Origin: Acidimicrobiia bacterium | GTDB lineage: Bacteria > Actinomycetota > Acidimicrobiia > Acidimicrobiales > Poriferisodalaceae | Length of the DNA: 32,787 nucleotides | Direction of reading: 5' to 3' | NCBI GenBank assembly: GCA_012960315.1 | Contig: DUBN01000014.1 | Coordinates: 1 to 32,787 of the forward strand | Part shown: positions 15,241-23,068 of the stretch, piece by piece | Layout: every line of letters starts with the position of its first letter | How positions within the stretch are numbered: the stretch's first letter is position 1 | Translations under genes and position numbers: made by a program | Notes under the pieces: generated by a model | What the model saw: the letters and a program-made list of their open reading frames with translations, nothing else | What the model was told of the DNA's origin: nothing | The model's database searches: none

Positions 15241-18176
15241 GTCTTTAGCCCCCTAGTTCTCGGTATTGATACCTTCGAATCAGTCGGTGACAATCGACTC
15301 TTGATGATGTCTCTCCGATTCGACAGATCTCGCCAGGTCAGCACTTCAACGTCGTCACGAATCCCAGCCGCACGCCGGAAAGACGACTCGGAAACTTCAA
15401 GGTCTTGGGCGCCGAGCCCTAATTCGGCTGACACTCTGAACCCGTGCTTAGTTAAAAAACCAGCGCTTATAGTCGAAAATTCTGACAACAAGTCCATGTC
15501 AGGATCCAACTTCTGGATGAACGACGCTAAGTAGGCGAAGTTCTTCACGAAAAGCATCAGTTCTTTGGGTATCCGAGCGCCGCTAACGAGAAGTTCTTTC
15601 AAGAGTTGCTGAAATTCGGCTACGAACTGTTCCTCCGTGAGTTCCAGAGGGTCAAAGTCGACTCTGTTCAATTGAAGCTTGTCAACTAGCTCGTCGATAT
15701 CTGCATCCGGTGGAAACGCTCCGAGGTCACGAACCGCAAGTACCTGTGCGCGCACGTCTCCCGACATCAGACCAGTCACATACCGCAAAAAAGAAAGTCG
15801 CCGCTCGTGATCGAGTCTTCCGACCATGCCGTAGTCCACGAGGCCAATAACGCCATCGTCTGAGATAAACAAGTTCCCAGCATGGAAATCGCCATGGAAA
15901 ATACCGTGGAGTGCGGCACCCTCAAGCAAAGCCTCGACCATGCTTCTGAATGTTTCGCGCGCTACTTGCTTAGAGAGTTTTTCGGAGTCGAGGCGCGTCA
16001 GAGGAACTCCGGTAACGCGCGACATCACAATCACCCGAGCGCTAGTCAACTCAAGGAGCGGCTCTGGAACCGCCCAGCGACCGCGCTCGCCTGTTGCTAA
16101 TGCTCGTCGAATTTCAAAAAGATTCGCTACCTCCAGGCGAAAGTCCAGCTCTTCGGAAATAGTCTCTGCGAAAAGTTGAACCAAGGCTGGAGGGTTAGTT
16201 AACGCTGCGACAGGAATCTTTCCCACAAGGCGAGGGGCGACCCATGCGAGAACACGTAGGTCCCGCACTACCTTTTTATGGATAGCGGGCCTTTGGATCT
16301 TGACGACCACATCTGATCCATTCAAGAGCACGGCATTGTGGACTTGGGCGATAGACGCAGCAGCGAAGGGTTTTTCTTCGAAAGTTGCAAATACGTCAGA
16401 CCTTCGGCCTAAGTCTTTGCGAATTATGCGCCGTATCTTCCTCCAGTTCGATGCTTTGGCCTGGTCCCTACAACGGGAACATTCATCAACAAGCGCTTGA
16501 GGAAAGACACCTTCCGCCGCGGAGATAAGTTGGGCCAATTTGATGTAAGTCGGCCCGAGGCGCTCCGCTGCGATTCGAAGCCGTCGGTAAAGCGACTCGG
16601 TGCGCTGTTGCGGTGATAGCCGTCGATCGATGACTTTCCACGTCAAGAGAGCCCATGCGAACCGAAGCGTTGTGTGGGTCAAGCGAAAAACTGGTGGAAT
16701 CGACGGGGCATTGACCAAGCGGGGAATACCGGACGAAATAGCGCGCCTGGTGACGTGCGCCTCGCGAATCCACTTATTTTCGTAATCAGGAGCTGCTATT
16801 TGATTCGAAGTCAAGAGGGCGTTGCTAGAAGAGTCGAACAACGATTCCAGATTCTGCTGTTCTTCATCCGGTTCATCCAACAATCGAAATTGAAGCTTTT
16901 CAGGTCCCCAAATACCCATAGAAAGTGGTTTCCATACAACGGGTGCTGCTAACTCAAACGCTGGTACAACATCAAGGAAAGCATTCAGGGCTTCTTGGAG
17001 CTCGGCACGTGCAAGAGAAGCTCCCAAGCAGTGGTGCGGGCCCGAACCAAATGCCAGGTGAGGAGCCCGATCTTTTCGATCAATAGCAAATTGAAATCCG
17101 TCATCTGGCTGGCCTAAACCGGCCGCGTGAAGACCGAGCAACACGGTGGTGCCCGCTCGAAAGAACAATTCGTCGACGGTGGTGTCTTCGGTGGCAACAC
17201 GCGCAGTAGTACGAACAGCACCGATGTATCTGAGTGATTCTTCGATGGCCACAGGGACTAGCTCTCGATCCTCCCGTAGACGCCGATACTGATCCGGGTG
17301 AACAGCCAGTACTGCTAACAACGAGCCCAGTTGGTTTCGGGTGGTATCGGTCCCGGCTAAGAGAATCGCCTCAATCATTGCGACGAGTTCGTCGACGCTC
17401 AATCGATCCTCGTCGTAACTAGCTTCGACTAATTCACTTACAAGATCCTGGTGAGGGCAGCGTTTTCGATCAGCTACTAATCCCGTCGCATAGTCATCCA
17501 GTTCCGCCTGAGCCGAAGAAATAGCTTCAAGCCGTCCGAGAACAGCATTTGCGTCGGCATCTAGACCGGAAAAAATTGTGTCTGCCCATTTACCAAACTG
17601 ATCATGATCATCAGCTTCTATGCCGAGCAGTCGACAAATGACTGGGATTGGGTAGGGGCGACAAAAGTCGTCAACTAAATCTCCCTCCCCTCGACTGACT
17701 AGCGGAGCAAGCAAATCTGTGGCGTGGTTGCGCATAAATGGGCGAAGAGATTCGCTGTTAGCTGGGGTAAAGGAGGAACTAACCAACCGCCGCAGACGTC
17801 GGTGATCTTGTCCCTCTACTGATAAGAGATTGGGTCGCATCTGCATCTGCTGACCTGAACCAGGTAAAAGCTCCTGCGCTCGATCGACCAAGGTGTTGAG
17901 GTCTATTTCGCTGGGCGTTTGAGATTGCAGAGAATCGAGGCCCGACAGGACGGTTATCCATGAGGGGTCGCGCAAAATCTGACGGGATTGTTCGTATCCC
18001 ACAATCAAAGGACCAGCAGGCGTCCTGACCGCCCAGTGACCCGAATCTTGCAGAGCTTGCGTGGCACGAATGAGATCAGCGAAGTCGGAAATTTCAAAAT
18101 CAACGAACGGCAAGGACCCGGGTGCGTTGACATCGATGAGATCGGCAGTTTCCTTCATGATCCTCAAGTAATTCAC
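15237..18176 (-). CDS. Cytochrome P450 fused to a UbiB/ABC1 (AarF) atypical kinase (979 aa)
   Basis: One uninterrupted frame holds two complete domains. Residues about 20-435 are a soluble bacterial P450: I-helix AGTDTT (274-279), ExxR at 313-316, and heme loop FGSGPHHCLG with the axial Cys383. Residues about 470-960 are a UbiB/ABC1 kinase-like domain: KLAQ at 546-549 in place of the canonical KxGQ, alanine-rich loop AAAS (605-608), Lys626 in VVVKIQRP, HGDFHAGN (761-768) and DYG (781-783). A linker of about 35 residues (436-470) joins them. UbiB/COQ8 proteins act as ATPases in isoprenoid-lipid metabolism. The start is GTG at 18176, with ATG at 18158 an alternative. It is the first gene of the operon. 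I know of no characterised protein with this architecture. Confidence 0.93.
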   Translation of the reverse strand: MNYLRIMKETADLIDVNAPGSLPFVDFEISDFADLIRATQALQDSGHWAVRTPAGPLIVGYEQSRQILRDPSWITVLSGLDSLQSQTPSEIDLNTLVDRAQELLPGSGQQMQMRPNLLSVEGQDHRRLRRLVSSSFTPANSESLRPFMRNHATDLLAPLVSRGEGDLVDDFCRPYPIPVICRLLGIEADDHDQFGKWADTIFSGLDADANAVLGRLEAISSAQAELDDYATGLVADRKRCPHQDLVSELVEASYDEDRLSVDELVAMIEAILLAGTDTTRNQLGSLLAVLAVHPDQYRRLREDRELVPVAIEESLRYIGAVRTTARVATEDTTVDELFFRAGTTVLLGLHAAGLGQPDDGFQFAIDRKDRAPHLAFGSGPHHCLGASLARAELQEALNAFLDVVPAFELAAPVVWKPLSMGIWGPEKLQFRLLDEPDEEQQNLESLFDSSSNALLTSNQIAAPDYENKWIREAHVTRRAISSGIPRLVNAPSIPPVFRLTHTTLRFAWALLTWKVIDRRLSPQQRTESLYRRLRIAAERLGPTYIKLAQLISAAEGVFPQALVDECSRCRDQAKASNWRKIRRIIRKDLGRRSDVFATFEEKPFAAASIAQVHNAVLLNGSDVVVKIQRPAIHKKVVRDLRVLAWVAPRLVGKIPVAALTNPPALVQLFAETISEELDFRLEVANLFEIRRALATGERGRWAVPEPLLELTSARVIVMSRVTGVPLTRLDSEKLSKQVARETFRSMVEALLEGAALHGIFHGDFHAGNLFISDDGVIGLVDYGMVGRLDHERRLSFLRYVTGLMSGDVRAQVLAVRDLGAFPPDADIDELVDKLQLNRVDFDPLELTEEQFVAEFQQLLKELLVSGARIPKELMLFVKNFAYLASFIQKLDPDMDLLSEFSTISAGFLTKHGFRVSAELGLGAQDLEVSESSFRRAAGIRDDVEVLTWRDLSNRRDIIKSRLSPTDSKVSIPRTRGLKT

Positions 18177-18201
18177 TTCCGCAGGCTGGAGAAAGTTTAG
18201 C

Positions 18202-18211
18202 GCTAATTAGC
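18202..18211. promoter_or_regulatory. Perfect palindrome, candidate operator upstream of the P450-UbiB operon
   Basis: GCTAATTAGC is a perfect 10-bp palindrome, 25 bases upstream of the GTG at 18176. A second palindrome, TAGCGCTA (18198-18205), overlaps it. The minus-strand TATGCTAAT spanning its edge could serve as a -10 region, so a bound repressor would block transcription. The same 11-base string GCTAATTAGCA occurs at 26255-26265. Assignment to the CarH-like regulator is inference. Confidence 0.35.
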
Positions 18212-18409
18212 ATATCTTCCAGCTTGGGGAGGAAATTAACTCGCCATCATCGTCATGGCCGTACTTCAACTGACCGCTCTATATTCTTGACTCGCGTCGA
18301 CTCCTCGGTGGCTGCGCAATCGCGAAGTCGCCGTCAAGCCCGCGCTTTTCCCAACACTCGATTGCCCCATCGCTACAGTTCACGATACGGCTAACAGTCC
18401 GAGAGCCAA

Positions 18410-18802
18410 GTGACTGACACATCAAATCTGGAGATAGCAAACCAATCGTTCTATTCGCTATTCGAGGGACGAGACATCCAAGGAATGACTGACCTTTGGG
18501 TGAACTCAGAAGAGACTTGGTGCACCCACCCGGGATGGCCCACCCTTTTTGGTTGGGCGAGAATCAAGACATCATTTCAACAGATCTTTTCTGGGCCCGA
18601 ACCACCGCAATTTCTCACTTCAAATGTGCGGCTCCACACAGCTAAGAACGTCGGATGGGTCTTCGTGGAAGAGAACCTTCTCGGGGCCTCACTTTCTGCA
18701 GTCGCAGCAGTGAATGTCTTCAAACACACAGATGACGTATGGGAAATGGTCGGCCACCAAGCCGCTCCATTAGCCCACGATCTAGATCTAGATATTCGTT
18801 AG
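18410..18802 (+). CDS. NTF2-like/SnoaL-family small protein (130 aa)
   Basis: A compact alpha+beta protein. Its opening IANQSFYSLFEGRDIQGMTDLW and later HTAKNVGWVFVEENLL and VNVFKHTDDVWEMVGHQAAP follow the NTF2-like/SnoaL-3 pattern (N-terminal helix, cone-shaped sheet, final strand with a His). Family members are small enzymes or ligand binders; no catalytic residue can be assigned. The start is GTG at 18410. It is divergent from the P450-UbiB operon across 233 bases and converges on the zinc-ribbon membrane protein 8 bases away. Confidence 0.75.
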   Translation: MTDTSNLEIANQSFYSLFEGRDIQGMTDLWVNSEETWCTHPGWPTLFGWARIKTSFQQIFSGPEPPQFLTSNVRLHTAKNVGWVFVEENLLGASLSAVAAVNVFKHTDDVWEMVGHQAAPLAHDLDLDIR

Positions 18803-18810
18803 CTGATCGC

Positions 18811-19503
18811 CTAGACCGCTGCTCGAAATTTCCCTCCGCAATCACGACATTGCGAGAATGTCGGCATATTTACGAGAGATGGAGCGCCACAATACGGGCA
18901 GTACGTCGGGAGTGGCTCAGCAGAGTCGCTTTCGGAAACGCCAGTTCGACGCGATCCGATGAACTCGATGACGGCTAGTAACGAGCACGCTGACAGTGCC
19001 ACCGCAAACAGCGCAAGAATTCTTCCAGAGACCAGACTGACGTCAAACCAGATAAGAACACACACATAGAGGCCGTGCAGAACAGCACCTACCCAACAAA
19101 CGGTGCGCAGGCGACTGCGTGAAGAAATCAAAGAAACGACTGCGCAGTAGGCAGCCACCACCCCAACTACTGCGACCGTTGCGATTGGCCTCCCTGCGAC
19201 TTCGGGGAGCGGCACACCCCAGGTCAGGGCCAACAAAACAAATCCCGTAGACAGCACGCACAACGACCCGACGAACCAGAGCGGCCGCAACCGGTCGCCC
19301 GGTTTGCCTAGCTCTATGCTCATCACGCCAGCTGCAGTAATAACAAGCAGAAAACTGCTGCCATGAACTCGTGCTACAAATTCGCCGTTCTGTCCGATCA
19401 AAATGCCCAGCGCGGCCAACACAGCGTTAATGATTACGAACCACTTCAGTAAGCTTTTCAAAACAGATTTATCGGGGATCAACCTCCAAGCGATGCGGCT
19501 CAC
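18811..19503 (-). CDS. Multi-pass membrane protein with C-terminal zinc ribbon (230 aa)
   Basis: About six hydrophobic segments fill residues 15-195, beginning with WFVIINAVLAALGILIG. The C-terminal 40 residues are soluble and carry CPYCGAPSLVNMPTFSQCRDCGGKF, a C-x2-C ... C-x2-C zinc ribbon. I do not recognise the family. I chose GTG at 19503 because AGGAG stands 7 to 8 bases in front. The in-frame ATG at 19539 would add 12 residues including a cysteine and lacks a better ribosome site. The zinc ribbon probably faces the cytoplasm and could bind nucleic acid or protein. No partner is apparent. Confidence 0.65.
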   Translation of the reverse strand: MSRIAWRLIPDKSVLKSLLKWFVIINAVLAALGILIGQNGEFVARVHGSSFLLVITAAGVMSIELGKPGDRLRPLWFVGSLCVLSTGFVLLALTWGVPLPEVAGRPIATVAVVGVVAAYCAVVSLISSRSRLRTVCWVGAVLHGLYVCVLIWFDVSLVSGRILALFAVALSACSLLAVIEFIGSRRTGVSESDSAEPLPTYCPYCGAPSLVNMPTFSQCRDCGGKFRAAV

Positions 19504-19809
19504 TGAGTGATCTCCTGAGTAACAAGCGTTCTGGATCACGGTAACCGGTCATTACCTCTAACCGAAATGTTCTCCACAACGCTGGAACTTAGTTCTACGA
19601 AACAGACGGACTTGCAAACAACTTATATTTAGTGCCAATTTATACTTGGAAACGCCTCCTAGTCCCCGGTTTTCCCGGGGTAATGATTCAGAATTACTTT
19701 CTGTCACTGTCCCGGGGAACTCTCGGCCGGCATCTCACGTAATTTGATAATCGCCGCAACCATGATTCTTCGAACTGAAAGAAACCGGCGCACCGCAGGA
19801 GTAATAGCC
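19504..19809. other. Intergenic region with GC-rich repeats that can form alternative hairpins
   Basis: No gene is seen in these 306 bases between divergent genes. CCCCGG at 19664-19669 can pair with CCGGGG at 19675-19680 (loop of 5) or with a second CCGGGG at 19712-19717; the two pairings exclude each other. GTAAT/ATTAC (19680-19684 and 19693-19697) can form a third small stem between them. This is an attenuator-like arrangement in the probable leader of the lipoprotein-MpaB pair. It matches no riboswitch class that I recognise. Confidence 0.3.
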
Positions 19810-20382
19810 GTGTCAACAGAATTCGAATCACTGGGCCCGAAGCGAACTCAATTAAATTCTCTGTTGATGGGATTCGGTGTCTTGACGCTGTTGGCCTCTG
19901 GCCTTAGTGGGTGCGCTCCATCAACTGAAGATCAAATATCGAGCGGGGCACCCATCGAGAGCGCCCCAACCGCTACTCCCCCACCCACTTTGGATGGGTC
20001 CGTCGCCCAAGAAACCACTTCCACATGCGGACCATCGCAAAGAGATGCCCTTCAACACCCAATATCGGAACAGTTACTCGCGTTAAACCGAGGAGACTTT
20101 GCTGCTGCTCGAGATCAGGCTTCACCTTCGTTCAGAGCCATCTTTGATGCCCAGGGCTTCGAAGAAATGGTCCGGTCGGGCTTCCCGTTTTTACTTGACC
20201 AAAGTCCCGCAGTCTTTGGTCGCTGTCGGATCACAAATGACACGGCATCTGTTGAAGTCCGATTCAAAACCCGGAGCCCTATCGCTCTCGTGTATTTCTT
20301 GGTGAAGACACAACATGAGTGGTGGATCGCGGGCGCTTCGCCGGTTGCCGATTCCGTAACAGGCAGAGCGGAGACATCGTGA
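19810..20382 (+). CDS. Predicted secreted lipoprotein (190 aa)
   Basis: A positively charged start (GPKRTQ) is followed by a hydrophobic stretch (LLMGFGVLTLLASGLSGC) ending in the lipobox LSGC, so export and lipid attachment at the cysteine are likely. A Pro/Thr/Ser/Ala-rich linker precedes a domain of about 120 residues (LLALNRGDFAAARDQASPSF ... VEVRFKTRS ... HEWWIAG) with the look of small NTF2/DUF4878-like periplasmic domains. I chose GTG at 19810 because AGGAG lies 8 bases upstream and it places the basic residues just before the hydrophobic core. In-frame upstream starts (ATG 19762, TTG 19744) give an implausibly long N-region. The stop overlaps the start of the MpaB-type gene (GTGA). 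Confidence 0.7.
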   Translation: MSTEFESLGPKRTQLNSLLMGFGVLTLLASGLSGCAPSTEDQISSGAPIESAPTATPPPTLDGSVAQETTSTCGPSQRDALQHPISEQLLALNRGDFAAARDQASPSFRAIFDAQGFEEMVRSGFPFLLDQSPAVFGRCRITNDTASVEVRFKTRSPIALVYFLVKTQHEWWIAGASPVADSVTGRAETS

Positions 20383-21263
20383 AACTTCAGGAAAAGATGA
20401 CTGCCAGCGTGGTTCGCCTGTTCTCCCAAGGAGAACAGCCACTTGCCGAGACTCATCTTTACCCCGAAGACGCTGGATTGTTTGGTCCTGAAAGCGTGAG
20501 CTGGAAAGTGTTGGGCGACGTATCCAGCTTTGCGGGAGGAATTAGAGCGCTGCTGCTGCAAGCACTGCATCCTGAGGTGGCCGCAGGTGTCGCCGACCAT
20601 TCTGCCTACGAGTCAGATCCCCTGGGGAGGCTGAACCGGACATCGCTGTTTGTGACAACGGTTAACTACGGAGCGATGCCGGAGGTCTTCTCGGCAGTCA
20701 AACAAGTACGTCAGGCACATAAGCCGGTTTCGGGCATTTCGCAGCGCGGAATAGCCTATTCCGCGAGCCAGCCTCGCCTCGGTGCTTGGGTTCAAAACAC
20801 ACTTACAGACTCGTTTTTAGATGCCTACCAACATTTTTGTCGCCCTCTCGCAGTTCGTGAAGCCGATCAGTTCGTTTGCGAGCAATCCCAAATCGGCGAA
20901 CTTTTGGGTATTACCGATCTGCCGCAGACTGCTACTGACCTCCGGTCTTGGATCATCGAACATCCTGATCTAGAAGGTTCCACAGCGCTTGACCAAGCAT
21001 GGAAATTCTTGCGCACCCCGCCCCTTCAGCCTGCACAACTTCTCGGCTATCGAATACTCAGAAACGCTGCTGTTGCGACCTTGCCTGTGAGCTTGGCTGA
21101 ACTCGCGAACGCCTCACCTCGCGCAGGTTCCATTTTCGCAGGCCAACGTCTGATCTCATCACTTCGGTGGGCTATGAAGCAGAGTCCGGCTTGGAAAGCA
21201 GCACTGGATCGTTGCGACGCGACGTACGACGAAAGTAAATTTCGATCCTTCGATGACAATTGA
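20379..21263 (+). CDS. MpaB/DUF2236-family oxygenase-like protein (294 aa)
   Basis: Family hallmarks are GIRALLLQALHPEVAAGVADHSAYESDPLGRLNRT, with the conserved H-P and D-P-x-G-R-L-x-R-T, and a later LGYRILRNAAVATLP-like helix. DUF2236 members include latex-clearing protein and MpaB, which are heme-dependent oxygenases. The invariant histidines in the HP and DHS motifs are present here. Substrate and heme content are not proven. I chose GTG at 20379 because it overlaps the lipoprotein stop by 4 bases, and the 20 residues of the longer frame read into the lipoprotein gene. Co-translation with an exported lipoprotein suggests a membrane or lipid-linked substrate. Confidence 0.85.
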   Translation: MKLQEKMTASVVRLFSQGEQPLAETHLYPEDAGLFGPESVSWKVLGDVSSFAGGIRALLLQALHPEVAAGVADHSAYESDPLGRLNRTSLFVTTVNYGAMPEVFSAVKQVRQAHKPVSGISQRGIAYSASQPRLGAWVQNTLTDSFLDAYQHFCRPLAVREADQFVCEQSQIGELLGITDLPQTATDLRSWIIEHPDLEGSTALDQAWKFLRTPPLQPAQLLGYRILRNAAVATLPVSLAELANASPRAGSIFAGQRLISSLRWAMKQSPAWKAALDRCDATYDESKFRSFDDN

Positions 21264-21327
21264 GGCAAAGAGATTGACATCAAAGTTCGAGGCATCCGCC
21301 GAAACCGCAACCTCTAATTCAGCTTGC

Positions 21328-21344
21328 TGGCCATCAATTGGCCA
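21328..21344. terminator. Weak hairpin between convergent genes
   Basis: TGGCC and GGCCA flank a 7-base loop in the 106-base gap between the convergent MpaB-type and LLM genes. No T-run follows on either strand, so intrinsic termination is uncertain. Confidence 0.2.
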
Positions 21345-21369
21345 CTAATCCGAAGCCTGAGTTTCGTAG

Positions 21370-22227
21370 CTAGCTGTATTGATCTTTGAACTCGGCGATT
21401 TGATCAAGTTTGGGAATCACGGTGTCCGCGTCGGCGGGCGGAAGTGAGAACACGATGCGACTGCACCCCGCTTCAATGAGGGCGTCCACGATTGCCGCTT
21501 TCGGCGGGGTTCCGAATTGCCCGAAGTCGAATGATTCAGGGTCTCTTCCTGCGTCTGATGCCATCTGCTTGAGAGTGGTGATCTGCTCGCCGAAGTCGTA
21601 CCGTCCGGCGATCGGCATGAAACCGTCGCAGTACTCGATGATGTCTTTCATGGTTTTCGGACCTGCAGCACCACCAAGAATGATAGGTGGGTGCGGTTTT
21701 TGTGTTGGTTTCGGCCACTGCCAGGTAGAACTGAAATCAACATGATCACCATGGAACTCCGCTTCGTCCTTAGTCCAGAGTTCTTTCATCGCGAGAACGC
21801 GTTCTCGCATCACAGCACGTCGCTCGTTGAACTTGACGCCGTGATGATGGAGTTCTTCTTTGTTCCAGCCGTAGCCAATTCCGAATAAGAAACGGCCGTC
21901 AGTAAGCGCGTCTACCGTTGCAACACTTTTCGCCAGCCAAATTGGGTCACGTTGGGCTACAAGGGTGATCCCAGTACCTAGTTTGATTTTGCTTGTGCCC
22001 GCTCCGGCCATACCAAGCGCCACGAATTGATCATGGGTTCGCCAATATTCTTCTGGCAGTGGTGGCGCCTCTGGATTCAGTCCCCAAGGGGTTTCGCGGC
22101 TAGTGGGGATATGGCTGTGTTCCGGGAACCATATCGATTCGAAACCTCGATCTTCGGCTTCTTTCGCCAGCGTCATCGGGTTGATCGCTTTGTCTGTAGG
22201 AAACATATTTATGCCGAAATCAGTCAT
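21370..22227 (-). CDS. LLM-class F420-dependent oxidoreductase, TIGR03619-like (285 aa)
   Basis: A luciferase-like TIM barrel. ESIWFPEHSHIPTSRETPW is the characteristic W-x-P-E-H-x-x-x-P stretch of the TIGR03619 group. SVATVDALTDGRFLFGIGYGWNKEEL is the nucleotide-binding segment, with PHPPIILGGAAGPKTMKDI after it. Actinobacterial members of this group use F420; the substrate is unknown. It differs clearly from the other LLM gene in the window (2998-4026), so they are not a recent duplication. The neighbouring genes give no obvious pathway. Confidence 0.9.
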   Translation of the reverse strand: MTDFGINMFPTDKAINPMTLAKEAEDRGFESIWFPEHSHIPTSRETPWGLNPEAPPLPEEYWRTHDQFVALGMAGAGTSKIKLGTGITLVAQRDPIWLAKSVATVDALTDGRFLFGIGYGWNKEELHHHGVKFNERRAVMRERVLAMKELWTKDEAEFHGDHVDFSSTWQWPKPTQKPHPPIILGGAAGPKTMKDIIEYCDGFMPIAGRYDFGEQITTLKQMASDAGRDPESFDFGQFGTPPKAAIVDALIEAGCSRIVFSLPPADADTVIPKLDQIAEFKDQYS

Positions 22228-22395
22228 AGGGGGATCATAACCATCAACTTGGTCGCCGAGCCCAGTAGTTCGTCCCTCTACTCAGCGAATGCTTCAGTTC
22301 TGGCGGCGATGGCTATCCGGGGTCCTTCCTTTGGGGTGGTTTGCTAAAGTTTGGCCCATTGAAGCGGTCAAGTTCGAGAACGAGAACGGTGGAAA

Positions 22396-23007
22396 ATGTC
22401 ATACATCACGGCGGCGACAGTCACTACCTCAGACCTGGGAGAGTTGATTTCAGGGGTTGGGAGAATCAAAGAAATTGCAATGGGCTTAGGTGCAACTGAT
22501 GTCCGCGGTTCGCAAATGGTGATGGGCGGCGATCAAGCCGGTTTGGTTCAAGTTCAGTTCGATTGCCCGAACATCAACACCTCCTTGGGTGTTTGGGATG
22601 GTCTTTATCAAACAAACGACCAAATTGACCTAATGAAGCGCTCCGGTACCCAACTTGTTCGGCGCAGTCTTTTGCGGGTAGTAGCAGAACGCGGAGAACG
22701 CTCCGGCGCTTGGGTTTCTGGACTTTTAGTTGCCGGCGACGGAGTGGATGACGAGACAAGCGACGTAAACATCGGAACTGCGTGGGGAAACATTTCTGCA
22801 GGTGCCAACGGCATGTTGTTTGCTGAGACGATTGCGGCAGGGGCGACTCAAAACGTAGCTCCCCAATACGCCCTTACCTGGTGCGATGATGTGGACGAGC
22901 TGATGGCTGCCTCAGCGGCGAACATGGCTGATCCCAAGGTTCAGGCATTCATGTCCGCTTCCAATAACACTGTGATGGGACGCATTATCGGGAAAACGAT
23001 TTTCTAA
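22396..23007 (+). CDS. Conserved-looking hypothetical protein, possible duplicated dimeric alpha/beta-barrel (203 aa)
   Basis: I do not recognise a family with certainty. The two halves look alike in layout. In each, a strand is followed by a long helix, then a G-rich turn and a strand carrying Q or A: ITAATVTT, ELISGVGRIKEIAMGLGATD, AGLVQVQFD; and SGLLVAGDG, GMLFAETIAAGATQNV, PQYALTWCDD. Each half also has a helix ending in a run such as LMKRSGTQLVRRS or FMSASNNTVMGR. That is the order of a ferredoxin-like dimeric alpha/beta-barrel (ABM/EthD-type) repeated twice. The ATG has GGTGG just in front. It is divergent from the LLM gene across 168 bases. Confidence 0.6.
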   Translation: MSYITAATVTTSDLGELISGVGRIKEIAMGLGATDVRGSQMVMGGDQAGLVQVQFDCPNINTSLGVWDGLYQTNDQIDLMKRSGTQLVRRSLLRVVAERGERSGAWVSGLLVAGDGVDDETSDVNIGTAWGNISAGANGMLFAETIAAGATQNVAPQYALTWCDDVDELMAASAANMADPKVQAFMSASNNTVMGRIIGKTIF

Positions 23008-23068
23008 GCAATTCAGGGTTCTTCATTTTGGGGTTCTGAGGGTTTTAGGGTCAGTCGAGGCGACTTTT

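Noticed and set aside
16486-16785. Short frames on both strands around the P450-UbiB linker that might suggest two genes
   Set aside because: The fused frame is continuous with both domains intact; the short frames lack ribosome sites and protein-like sequence.
18177-18409. Cobalamin riboswitch before the P450-UbiB operon
   Set aside because: I looked for a B12-box and long conserved stems and saw none; B12 sensing here is more likely through the protein.
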